Shown here: positions 44,544-52,031 of the stretch, one piece after another
Layout of the letters: each line of letters opens with the position of its first letter
Position numbering within the stretch: position 1 is the first letter of the stretch
Assembly (NCBI RefSeq): GCF_900156875.1
Contig: NZ_LT707409.1
Location: 72,923-136,922, forward strand
Reading direction: 5' to 3'
Length of the DNA: 64,000 bases
Origin: Robertmurraya dakarensis
GTDB lineage: Bacteria > Bacillota > Bacilli > Bacillales > Cytobacillaceae
Position numbers and translations under genes: made by a program
Notes under the pieces: model-generated
Seen by the model: only the letters and a program-made list of their open reading frames with translations
Databases searched by the model: none
Told to the model about the DNA's origin: nothing

Positions 44544-45572
44544 CTAGTTATACGTTCCGAATTCTTTTGTTGCCCGGACCATCGTTTCAATCACTTCAAA
44601 CGGAACGTTATAGGGGATCTCAGGCCCTTGAGAAGATAAGACATACCCATATCCATGTGAAGCTTTGTTAATCGCTTTCTTGACTTCAAGCTGTGTTTTG
44701 ATCGAATTCCAATGGAGCATTTCGATATTATTAAAATTTCCCATGATCGCAATTTTGCCATTAGCAATTCTTTTGCATTCCTCAAGGTCATCTTGGTAAT
44801 CCAAAATGGCCGTAACAGCTCCGGTTGTGGCGATCAAATCTAGTATTCCTTGTGCACTGCCCACTGCTTCATAGACGACGGGAACAGGGATTTCTTTAAT
44901 GGTTTCTTTTAAAAGTGAGAGAACATGTTTTTCAAAGAGCCGTCTGCTAATCACGGTTTGCGAGGCAATTCCATCAGCCATAACAATGATATCGGCACCC
45001 GCATCAACCATTCTTTTTGCCCAAGAAACTGCGTATTGTTTGCACTTATGTAAAAGCAATTTTAAATATTGATCCCCGTTCCGATCTTCATCTAGCAGCA
45101 GTCTCATAAAGGGGCCGGTTCCCATCAGCATGCTCGGCAAGCTAAAAGGGGCAATGAGCCCACCGATGACCGCCGTATGATGTCCCACTTGTTTTGCGAG
45201 AATATTAATCGCTTTTAACGTTTCTTTTGTTTCGGGTGAATCGGTTGGATTCGGAACCTTTAGTTCTACAATTTCTTCAAATTTACCGATCACCATCTTC
45301 GAAAGAGTAGGCGAACCGTTTTTGTAGTAGGTTAAGGGAGATCCCCATGGCACTAAATCCTCGACGACATGTGGTATTCCGAAAATAGCATCATGCTCCA
45401 ATTTTTCCAGCAGTGTTAGTTGCCCCTTGGCGAGATACTCGCCGTTTGTTTGGTAGGAAGGCAGATCTATATTCAATAATTTAGATCCTTGCATTAAAGC
45501 AATGGGGATGACAGGAACGCGGTCTACTGGCTGAAATGTGACGGCCTTCACTAACCGTTCTTTTGAGTTCAT
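44544..45572 (-). CDS. URO-D/MtaA-type corrinoid methyltransferase, zinc ligands missing
   Basis: The 342-residue protein has the uroporphyrinogen decarboxylase/MtaA barrel pattern (RLVKAVTFQPVDRVPVIPIALM at the start, VDAGADIIVMADGIASQTVIS, IAIMGNF). Methyltransferases such as MtaA and MtbA bind zinc through an H-x-C pair and a later Cys (HICG; PGC). Here those places read VVYEAVG (232-238) and SSQGPEIP (313-320), so the ligands are absent. Lack of substrate-defining Arg residues I can recognise makes a true heme decarboxylase unlikely. It overlaps the corrinoid-protein gene by four bases and probably acts on its cofactor, perhaps with non-zinc chemistry. Confidence 0.78.
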   Translation of the reverse strand: MNSKERLVKAVTFQPVDRVPVIPIALMQGSKLLNIDLPSYQTNGEYLAKGQLTLLEKLEHDAIFGIPHVVEDLVPWGSPLTYYKNGSPTLSKMVIGKFEEIVELKVPNPTDSPETKETLKAINILAKQVGHHTAVIGGLIAPFSLPSMLMGTGPFMRLLLDEDRNGDQYLKLLLHKCKQYAVSWAKRMVDAGADIIVMADGIASQTVISRRLFEKHVLSLLKETIKEIPVPVVYEAVGSAQGILDLIATTGAVTAILDYQDDLEECKRIANGKIAIMGNFNNIEMLHWNSIKTQLEVKKAINKASHGYGYVLSSQGPEIPYNVPFEVIETMVRATKEFGTYN

Positions 45573-47092
45573 GAGACATCTCCCTTTCTATTTAGCAGTC
45601 CGAGCAGTTCTTTTGCTACTTTAATTGCCTCTATTCCGTTTGCTGCCATTGCGTCTGCTTTGACGGTTTGAACAAGGCGATGCTCAAAGTTAAAAGGGGC
45701 TCCGCCAACAAGGATTTTGACATCGTCTAATCCTCTTTTATCCAACAGCTCTCTTAACTTAATAACCTCTTCTGCCGTGTGAATAATTAAGGCGGAAACG
45801 CAAATCAGTTTCGCATTTTTCTCTTTTGCCTCTCTAACAAAGTCTTCATTACTAACAGATAATCCTAGGTCGGTCACATCAAATCCAGCCATTCGTAAGT
45901 AGGTCGCAACAATTTGTCTTCCTAGGGCATGATAATCACCAAAGGCATTTCCGATTATAACAGCACCCAATTTTTCTTTTGCTTGCTCTTTTTCTAAAAT
46001 AGGCATCAGTAAATCCATGCACGCTTCAATGACTCTTCCGTTTATGTAGATTTCACTCAACGGAACCTGGCGGTCAATCTGTTCCTTTCCGATCGTTTCG
46101 ACCGTTCTTTCTAGAATATGAGTCATAATAAAAGAGGCTTCTTCACCGTTTTCAAGAGCTTTTTGTATAATCATCGTACATTTTTCCTGGTTTTCTTCTT
46201 TGAAATTTTTGTAAAAATCTTTATAAAGATCGGTAGTAGTGTCAGTTTTTAATAAATGGTTAGAAATTCCTAACTCTCTGTTGATGTCCTGGATCAATTC
46301 CCTTGTTAGATTCACTTGCTGTTTAAGAATTTTACTTACGTTGGTATAACTAATTTTGTTATACTCCACCATCATATAGGCTTTTTGGATCATGTCATAA
46401 ATGCGATTCAATGTGTCATCAAGAACCATCGACTCGTTGACGATATTCTCGCTATCTTGATACATTGATACGAAACTGTCTTTTCCTTGCTCTAATTCTT
46501 TGACCACGTCAAAGAGAGTTTGACTATTGTCATTTAGAATTTGTGTCATTTCGGAAGTTTGAATCGTCAATTTACTTGTGGTATCTGTGATATTCATGGA
46601 TGATTTGCTTGTGACAGCCGATAGTTTCCCAACTTCTGTAGCGATAATTTTAAAAACCGCGCCTTGTGGTCCTAATCGATGTGCTTCAATATTTGCGTTG
46701 ATGGCTAATATATTGGTTTGAGAAGACACTTCATGTAATAAACGGAATGTTTCCTGGAGGCGCTTTTCTACTTCCATATTGTCTTCGTTCAAAACCATAA
46801 TTTTTGAATTAATCATATTATAATTTTCTTTTAAACCAATCATTTGGTTGAGGCCGTCTAAAAACAGGGTCAGCTGCTGATCAATTTTCTGTTTGGTCCG
46901 TTCTGCAATTAAAGTAATGTAGTTTTCATTTCCTGTATATTCCATATATATTTTCTTGATTTTTAATAGGTAGTCTCCTAAAGCCTCTGAAGAAGTTTCG
47001 ATATCTTCACAGTAATTTAATTGCGAAAGGAGAACACTAAGCTGACTTTCTAATTTCTTTTTCTGTTTTTCCAAAAAAGCATGCTCGAGCAA
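45569..47092 (-). CDS. Chemoreceptor-like signalling domain fused to corrinoid-binding domain
   Basis: The start is TTG 47092, behind GGGAGGGA. The 507-residue soluble protein has two parts. Residues about 1-280 are a helical coiled coil with a chemoreceptor tip-like core at 121-165 (EVSSQTNILAINANIEAHRL, then VFKIIATEVGKLSAV), like [19 protein letters not shown] of receptors. Residues about 290-500 are a methyltransferase-type corrinoid domain: helical cap, then D386-x-H388-x-x-G391 (GDYHALGRQI) with the His that ligates cobalt, and the SALI and VGGAPF loops. No membrane segment is present. It is translationally coupled to the methyltransferase. It could report the cobalamin methylation state to CheA/CheW. 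Confidence 0.85.
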   Translation of the reverse strand: MLEHAFLEKQKKKLESQLSVLLSQLNYCEDIETSSEALGDYLLKIKKIYMEYTGNENYITLIAERTKQKIDQQLTLFLDGLNQMIGLKENYNMINSKIMVLNEDNMEVEKRLQETFRLLHEVSSQTNILAINANIEAHRLGPQGAVFKIIATEVGKLSAVTSKSSMNITDTTSKLTIQTSEMTQILNDNSQTLFDVVKELEQGKDSFVSMYQDSENIVNESMVLDDTLNRIYDMIQKAYMMVEYNKISYTNVSKILKQQVNLTRELIQDINRELGISNHLLKTDTTTDLYKDFYKNFKEENQEKCTMIIQKALENGEEASFIMTHILERTVETIGKEQIDRQVPLSEIYINGRVIEACMDLLMPILEKEQAKEKLGAVIIGNAFGDYHALGRQIVATYLRMAGFDVTDLGLSVSNEDFVREAKEKNAKLICVSALIIHTAEEVIKLRELLDKRGLDDVKILVGGAPFNFEHRLVQTVKADAMAANGIEAIKVAKELLGLLNRKGDVS

Positions 47093-47366
47093 ATAAATCC
47101 CTCCCTAAACCTGTCTGAAATTACGGTTCAAACAAGTGAAAACACAAGTAAAACGGTTTTGTCCTATCAATATTTTAATCATAAATAAATTATCTATGAG
47201 AAATGTATGATAAACTTCACTATTTCCCAGATAAATTCGACAATTTCAGCACTTTTTTAAAAAACTTATAGGGAGAAAGTTTTGAATGTTAAAAAATAAT
47301 GCGAAAAAGATAATATTTTACTATAATAGATAAGTACGTGCTTTGAGTATTATTCTAAAGGCTTTT
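47093..47366. other. Intergenic stretch between divergent genes
   Basis: This AT-rich stretch should hold the promoter of the corrinoid-protein operon on the minus strand. CCTGTCTGAA near 47109 copies one arm of the inverted repeat at 7198. TTTTACTATAAT near 47317 may include a plus-strand -10. Nothing else is supported. Confidence 0.4.
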
Positions 47367-47399
47367 GTGAAACAATATTTTTCGGGGTGTCACTGTGAC
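47367..47399 (+). repeat. 33-bp dispersed repeat, copy 4
   Basis: It begins GTGAAACAATATTTTTCGG and ends GGTGTCACTGTGAC. It lies 84 bases before the flavin reductase gene. Confidence 0.85.
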
Positions 47400-47483
47400 T
47401 TTATTGAATAGTGTGAAAAAAAGCACAACTAAATTTTTTGAATTGTGATATTCTTACGTAAACAACTTAGTGGGGTGAAAATT

Positions 47484-48656
47484 ATGGTATTAACCGTTGA
47501 AAGAAGTCCTGAACAGACGAAAAAAGCGACATATTCCAGAACCAATCCATTTAGAGCTGAAGTGCTCAAAAATATCAATTTAAATGGACCTGGCTCAAGC
47601 AAGGAAACAAGACATATTGAGCTATCATTAAAAGATTCTGGTCTTTCTTATGTGCCAGGGGACTGCCTTGGTATTATTCCTGAAAATGATCCAGAATTAG
47701 TTGCGACGCTTGTAAAGGAAATGGAATGGGATGGGGAAGAACTTGTCACGATTAATAAGCAAGGTGATGCTCTGCCGCTCAAGGAAGCATTAAGTTCTCA
47801 TTTTGAAATAACACTATTGACGAAAAAAATTGTCCAGCAGGCAGCTGCATTGACTGACAATGAAGAGTTAAAAAAGCTGGCAGAACCGGAAAACGTCAAT
47901 GAATTGAAAGAATATATGGACGGCCGTGATTTATTGGACTTACTGCGCGACTTTGGTCCATGGCATGCGACTGCTCAAGAAGTTGTGAGTCTTTTAAGAA
48001 AAATGCCTCCACGCTTATATTCGATTGCTAGCAGCTTTAGGGCTAATCCGGATGAAGTGCATCTAACGATTGGTGCTGTTCGCTACAATGCAAATGGACG
48101 TGAGCGAAAAGGGGTATGTTCAGTTCAATGTGCGGAGCGCCTTGAGGCAGGAGATACAATTCCAGTATTTATTCAGCAAAATAAACATTTTAATCTGCCA
48201 GAAGCTCCTGAGACAGATATTATTATGGTAGGTCCTGGAACAGGGATTGCACCTTTCCGTTCGTTTATCCAAGAAGTTTCTGTAAATGAAACGCGTGGAA
48301 AAACATGGTTATTTTTTGGAGATCAGCATTCAGCGTCTGACTTCCTTTATCAAGAAGAGCTAGAAAAGTACATGGAAGATGGAGTCTTAACCAAATTAGA
48401 TGCAGCGTTCTCACGTGATACGGATCAAAAAGTCTATGTACAGCACAAGATGCTTGAAAACAGTCAAGAATTGTATCAATGGCTGGAAGGCGGAGCTTAC
48501 TTCTACGTATGTGGAGATAAGCAGTACATGGCGAAAGATGTTCATGAAACTCTTATTACCATCATTGAAAAAGAAGGCGGCGTTTCACGCGATGAAGCTG
48601 AAGCTTACTTGAATGACCTCCAAAAGCAAAAACGCTACCAACGTGATGTTTACTAA
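47484..48656 (+). CDS. Sulfite reductase flavoprotein-like oxidoreductase, no flavodoxin domain
   Basis: The start is ATG 47484 behind GGGGTGA. The 390-residue protein corresponds to the FAD and NADPH domains of the CysJ/diflavin reductase family: FAD-binding KETRHIELSLKDSGLSYVPGDCLGI and RLYSIASSFRANPDEVHLTIG, flavin loop RKGVCSVQCAERL, then GPGTGIAPFRSFIQE and the NADPH part YFYVCGDKQYMAKDVHETL. The N-terminal flavodoxin-like FMN domain (about 200 residues) of CysJ is missing. No cysI hemoprotein gene is adjacent. It likely passes electrons from NADPH to a separate acceptor, so calling it CysJ would be too specific. Confidence 0.85.
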   Translation: MVLTVERSPEQTKKATYSRTNPFRAEVLKNINLNGPGSSKETRHIELSLKDSGLSYVPGDCLGIIPENDPELVATLVKEMEWDGEELVTINKQGDALPLKEALSSHFEITLLTKKIVQQAAALTDNEELKKLAEPENVNELKEYMDGRDLLDLLRDFGPWHATAQEVVSLLRKMPPRLYSIASSFRANPDEVHLTIGAVRYNANGRERKGVCSVQCAERLEAGDTIPVFIQQNKHFNLPEAPETDIIMVGPGTGIAPFRSFIQEVSVNETRGKTWLFFGDQHSASDFLYQEELEKYMEDGVLTKLDAAFSRDTDQKVYVQHKMLENSQELYQWLEGGAYFYVCGDKQYMAKDVHETLITIIEKEGGVSRDEAEAYLNDLQKQKRYQRDVY

Positions 48657-48687
48657 AATCTAAAACTAGTCAGAAGCATAAGATTCG

Positions 48688-48735
48688 AAAAAAGAGTGGC
48701 TTTGCCTCAGCAGGCAAAAAAGCCGCTCTTTTTAT
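48688..48735 (+). terminator. Intrinsic terminator
   Basis: A long stem (AAAAAGAGTGGCTTTGCC against GGCAAAAAAGCCGCTCTTTTT, small internal bulge) surrounds a 4-base loop and ends in a T-run. It terminates the flavoprotein gene. Confidence 0.92.
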
Positions 48736-48765
48736 TTTTAAATAACACTCTATGAAACATAGTTT

Positions 48766-48798
48766 GTGAAACAAGATTATTCGGGGCGTCACAGTGAC
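48766..48798 (+). repeat. 33-bp dispersed repeat, copy 5
   Basis: It begins GTGAAACAAGATTATTCGG and ends GGCGTCACAGTGAC. It lies 47 bases before the start of the 100-residue protein gene. Confidence 0.85.
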
Positions 48799-48845
48799 TA
48801 TTTTTATTTTTTGTGCATATGTTAGTTAGTGAGGAGTGGAGTGCG

Positions 48846-49148
48846 ATGAAAATGGGACAAGAAAAGTTTGAGATCGAGACGCTTACCTTTATTAAGAATA
48901 GGCTGGATTATATTCAATCTATTGCGAAAACCTATAACAACGACGATCCTGAGTTGATGGAGACCATTGAAAGTTTAGCGGCTGCAGCGAATATGTTTGC
49001 CAAGGTTAAGTTGGGGGAGTTAACCGGTCGTGACGAACCTTCGAGTCCTCAAGGATATATTGTTAGTAAATTAGGAAACTCTTATTCTAGAATGAAGGCT
49101 TACGAAGAGAAAAAAGAAAATAACGATTTCCCGGCATGGAAGCTTTGA
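48846..49148 (+). CDS. Hypothetical helical protein (100 aa)
   Basis: The start is ATG 48846, after GGAGTGGAG. The product is a helical, charged 100-residue protein (FEIETLTFIKNRLDYIQSIAKTYNNDDPELMETIESLAAAANMFAKVKLGELTG) ending DFPAWKL. It has no signal peptide or membrane helix. I do not recognise a family. It forms its own unit with a terminator following. Confidence 0.68.
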   Translation: MKMGQEKFEIETLTFIKNRLDYIQSIAKTYNNDDPELMETIESLAAAANMFAKVKLGELTGRDEPSSPQGYIVSKLGNSYSRMKAYEEKKENNDFPAWKL

Positions 49149-49173
49149 TTTTACAACATGTTTGATAGAGAAG

Positions 49174-49196
49174 AGGCACCTTTTTGGTGCTTTTTT
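49174..49196 (+). terminator. Intrinsic terminator
   Basis: GCACC and GGTGC pair around five T, followed by six T. It is short but typical. Confidence 0.8.
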
Positions 49197-49290
49197 CTAT
49201 TAAAAAAGAAAAAAGTTCTTGACGAATTGAGGATGTACTGTTAATTTTATAATTATCTTAAAATAATTTAACAACTACATATATTAGAAA

Positions 49291-49471
49291 GCTATGAATG
49301 CTGTGGGTCAAACTATAGCAGGAGCGGCTTCTGGAGAGATCGCATAGATGCGGCGCCGAAGGGTTCACAATCTCAGGCAAATGGACAGAAGAGTAACACA
49401 CAAATACTATTATAGTATTATTATTTGTTATTCTATTGTCTTGAGATTGGTGAAGCCCAATCTCTTTTTTT
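49291..49471 (+). promoter_or_regulatory. Glycine riboswitch (single aptamer) with terminator
   Basis: The aptamer core spans 49327-49392: P1 CTTCT/AGAAG, then GGAGAGATCGCATAGATGCG, GCGCCGAAGG and CTCAGGCAAATGGACAGA, all hallmarks of the glycine aptamer. A GCTAT/ATAGC hairpin at 49291-49319 in front looks like the P0/ghost element of single-aptamer types. CAATCTCAGG (49368-49377) can pair over 10 bases with CTTGAGATTG (49440-49449), the 5' arm of the terminator. Thus folded aptamer plus glycine should allow termination, an OFF switch. It controls the amino acid permease that follows. Confidence 0.9.
49443..49471 (+). terminator. Riboswitch expression-platform terminator
   Basis: GAGATTGG and CCAATCTC pair perfectly around six bases, followed by seven T. 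It lies 54 bases before the permease start and overlaps the antiterminator partner of the glycine aptamer. Confidence 0.9.
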
Positions 49472-49524
49472 ATGCATTATTATAGATGATGATCATATTA
49501 CTAGAAAAATAGGGGGAAAACAAA

Positions 49525-50862
49525 GTGGCTCAGCAAGAGTTAAAAAGAGATCTTAAAAATCGCCATGTACAGCTAATTGCAATTGGCGGGACGATAGGTA
49601 CGGGATTATTTTTAGGTTCCGGACAAGCTATCAGATTAGCAGGTCCCTCAATCATTTTTGCTTATTTAATCGTGGGAATTGCTTTATTTTTTGTGATGAG
49701 GGCATTAGGAGAATTATTACTGTCGAATGCAGGCTATCATACATTTACTGATTTTGCAGTTGACTATATCGGACCATGGGCAGGGTATGTAACAGGGTGG
49801 ACGTATTGGTTTTGCTGGATTATGACCGCTATGGCCGATATTATTGCGGTCGGGGTGTATGTTCAGTATTGGTTTGATATTCCGCAGTGGATTCCGGCTT
49901 TAGCTGCACTAGTGGTGTTGTTGGGATTGAATTTATTGACGGTAAAGCTTTTTGGAGAGTTGGAGTTTTGGTTTGCGTTAATCAAAGTAATCACGATTCT
50001 CGTTTTAATTGCGATCGGGATTGTCATGATTGTAACTGGATTTCAGACATCTGCAGGAACAGTGTCTGTGAGCAATCTTTGGGAATATGGCGGTCTTTTT
50101 CCTAATGGAGCAACTGGATTTTTGCTCGCTTTCCAAATGGTTGTGTTTGCGTTTGTGGGAGTTGAGTTAGTGGGGGTATCTGCTGCTGAAACGGCTGACC
50201 CAAAAAAGAATATTCCATCTGCTATCAATAAAATCCCATTGCGTATCCTATTTTTCTATGTCGGGGCACTTTTTGTCATCTTGTCGATTACACCATGGAT
50301 ACAATTTGATGCTTCGAGCAGTCCATTTGTACAAGTATTCAGCTTGGTCGGAATTCCCGTTGCTGCTGGAATCATCAACTTTGTAGTATTAACATCTGCA
50401 GCTTCAGCATGTAATAGCGGAATGTTTTCAACAAGCAGGATCCTATATAATCTAAGCAACAACGGTCAAGGACCTGCTAAGTTTGGAAAATTGAATCGCA
50501 ATCATGTACCTAGCAGCGCTTTACTAACATCAACTTTGGTTTTATCGATTGGGGCACTTTTGAGTAAAGTGATACCAGATCAAGCGTTTAGTATCGTGAC
50601 GACGATCAGCGCCATTTGTTTTATTTGGGTATGGAGCATCATCTTAATTTCTCATATCATCTACAGCAAAAAACGCCCTGATTTAAGAAGAAAGTCGACT
50701 TTCAAAGCACCGCTGACACCGTTTATAAACTATGTTGTTCTAGCGTTATTTGCTTTTATCCTCATGGTAATGTTTTTTGCTGAAGCCACACGAACAGCGT
50801 TATTACTGACACCACTATGGTTTGTGCTTTTGCTGTTCCTTTATGTTTCCAGAAAAAATTAA
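49525..50862 (+). CDS. APC family amino acid permease, glycine-regulated
   Basis: The start is GTG 49525, after AGGGGG. The 445-residue protein has the 12 helices of the amino acid transporter family (LKNRHVQLIAIGGTIGTGLFLGSGQAIRLAGPSIIFAY in helix 1; VFAFVGVELVGVSAAETADPKKNIPSAI; NSGMFSTSRILYNLS). It resembles AapA/CycA of Bacillus and Escherichia coli, which import D-alanine, D-serine and glycine by proton symport. The glycine riboswitch in its leader strongly supports glycine as a substrate, with uptake reduced when glycine is plentiful. Confidence 0.9.
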   Translation: MAQQELKRDLKNRHVQLIAIGGTIGTGLFLGSGQAIRLAGPSIIFAYLIVGIALFFVMRALGELLLSNAGYHTFTDFAVDYIGPWAGYVTGWTYWFCWIMTAMADIIAVGVYVQYWFDIPQWIPALAALVVLLGLNLLTVKLFGELEFWFALIKVITILVLIAIGIVMIVTGFQTSAGTVSVSNLWEYGGLFPNGATGFLLAFQMVVFAFVGVELVGVSAAETADPKKNIPSAINKIPLRILFFYVGALFVILSITPWIQFDASSSPFVQVFSLVGIPVAAGIINFVVLTSAASACNSGMFSTSRILYNLSNNGQGPAKFGKLNRNHVPSSALLTSTLVLSIGALLSKVIPDQAFSIVTTISAICFIWVWSIILISHIIYSKKRPDLRRKSTFKAPLTPFINYVVLALFAFILMVMFFAEATRTALLLTPLWFVLLLFLYVSRKN

Positions 50863-50883
50863 CAGCATATATAGTTTGTTTAG

Positions 50884-50912
50884 GAGATTGGAATATTCCA
50901 GTCTCTTTTTTT
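50884..50912 (+). terminator. Terminator of the permease gene
   Basis: GAGATTGGAA and TTCCAGTCTC pair with one mismatch around TA, followed by eight T. Confidence 0.88.
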
Positions 50913-50930
50913 ATTGTGCTAATGTTAACA

Positions 50931-50975
50931 TTGACATATTATATAAATTGTTTAAAATCAAATTGTGCACAACTT
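50931..50975 (+). promoter_or_regulatory. Promoter and operator of the OhrR-like/selenoprotein operon
   Basis: TTGACA (50931-50936) and TAAAAT (50953-50958) are 16 bases apart. AATTGTGCACAACTT at 50961-50975, at the expected transcription start, is a near-perfect palindrome resembling OhrR operators (AATTGT/ACAATT half sites). Autoregulation by the OhrR-like protein is inferred. Confidence 0.75.
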
Positions 50976-50999
50976 AATTTTAAAGGAGAGTTTCTTATT

Positions 51000-51461
51000 G
51001 TGGATGCTGAGTATTTTTTAAAGCTGGAAAATCAGTTATGTTTTTCGATTTATGCATGTTCCCGAGAGATCACGCGGTTATATCGGCCGATTTTAGACCA
51101 ATTAGAGCTTACGTATCCGCAATTTTTAGCTTTAACGGTTTTATGGGAACATAAACGGTTAACGGTAAAGGAAATGAGTGAGCTGCTTTATTTAGATAGT
51201 GGGACATTAACGCCGATGCTAAAACGGATGGAGACGATGGATCTGCTAAAACGGGAAAGGTCGAGAGAGGACGAAAGGAAGGTATTCATCGAACTAACAG
51301 AAAAAGGTGTGCAATTGAGAAAAGATGCCCTGCAGCTGCCTGAAAAGTGCATCCCTCATTTTGGACTTTCAAAAACTGAGTATTATGAGCTGCTTCAGAA
51401 AATAAATCAAATGATCACTAGTCTCCAAAAGGTAACTAGAACAAATAATGAGGTGAAGTAA
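51000..51461 (+). CDS. OhrR-type MarR family regulator with sensor Cys
   Basis: The start is GTG 51000, after AAAGGAGAG; the frame is open further upstream but runs through the promoter. The 153-residue protein has the OhrR hallmark Cys near its N-terminus (LENQLCFSIYACSREITRLYRPILDQL, Cys about residue 14) and a winged helix (LTYPQFLALTVLWEHKRLTVKEMSELLYLDSGTLTPMLKRM; wing REDERKVFIELTEKG). OhrR proteins leave DNA when organic hydroperoxides oxidise this Cys. Its stop codon abuts the ATG of the selenoprotein gene, so it should control that gene in answer to peroxide. Confidence 0.9.
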   Translation: MDAEYFLKLENQLCFSIYACSREITRLYRPILDQLELTYPQFLALTVLWEHKRLTVKEMSELLYLDSGTLTPMLKRMETMDLLKRERSREDERKVFIELTEKGVQLRKDALQLPEKCIPHFGLSKTEYYELLQKINQMITSLQKVTRTNNEVK

Positions 51462-52010
51462 ATGGATGTCTTACTCCAAAAACCATTTCACGGAGAGAAG
51501 TCCTTTCAAAATATTATTAAAGATCAGAAAAGCTTAGTTGTATTTGTTCGACATCCTGGCTGACCAGTTTGCCGGGAAATGCTTACGCAGTTGCGTGAGA
51601 GATATGAAGAATTAACAGCAACCGGGTATCAGGTGGTGGTGATAACTCCATCAATCGGGTCTTATATAGAGCAGTTTGAAAAAGCTTTTGGTCCATATCC
51701 GTTTCCTATATATGGTGATCCGAAACGAGAACTATATAACAGCCTTGGTCATCAAACGATGCAAAAATGGAAGCTTCTTGCAAAAGCAGGGAAGATGTTA
51801 GTAAAAGGGGGATCTAAAGCTCTTTTTCCAGAGGATGAGGAACAGAAGAAACTTGTACAAAAAGCGATGAAAACGCATGATGTCTTTATCCAAGGGGGCA
51901 CATGGTTGTTTAATGAAAAAGGGGACACTCTTTGGAACCATATCGACACAGAGCCAGAAGACACCGCCTCAATAGATCAAATCCTTTCGGAAATGGAAAG
52001 AAATGATTAA
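51462..52010 (+). CDS. Peroxiredoxin-like selenoprotein (in-frame UGA read as Sec)
   Basis: From ATG 51462, preceded by GAGGTGA, the frame reads MDVLLQKPFHGEKSFQN, IIKDQKSLVVFVRHPG, then TGA at 51561-51563 (codon 34), then PVCREMLTQLRERYEE and continues to TAA at 52010: 182 residues. The motif is HPG-U-P-V-C, where peroxiredoxin-like AhpC/TSA_2 (PRXL2-type) proteins have C-x-x-C. A perfect 7-bp hairpin starts 18 bases after the TGA, as bacterial SECIS elements do. The rest is a normal thioredoxin-fold protein (VVVITPSIGSYIEQFEKAFG, FIQGGTWLFNEKGDTLWNH). It directly follows an OhrR-like gene. It likely reduces peroxides or disulfides. A plain nonsense mutation is the alternative. Confidence 0.83.
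51561..51599 (+). promoter_or_regulatory. Candidate bacterial SECIS element
   Basis: After the TGA, CTTACGC (51582-51588) pairs over seven bases with GCGTGAG (51593-51599) around the loop AGTT. The loop lies 26-29 bases after the UGA and has G as its second base, in agreement with known bacterial SECIS hairpins that bind SelB. The hairpin lies wholly within coding sequence. Confidence 0.75.
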
Positions 52011-52031
52011 AATAAAATCTTTTGCACTAAT

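Noticed and set aside
50817-50999. N-terminal extension of the OhrR-like protein
   Set aside because: The open frame upstream crosses the permease stop, a terminator and the promoter. GTG 51000 has a strong ribosome site and starts at the normal family position.
51579-52010. Shorter peroxiredoxin-like gene starting at ATG 51579
   Set aside because: It has no ribosome site and would lack the first strand and the catalytic motif. The upstream in-frame ATG with GAGGTGA explains the gene better as a selenoprotein.
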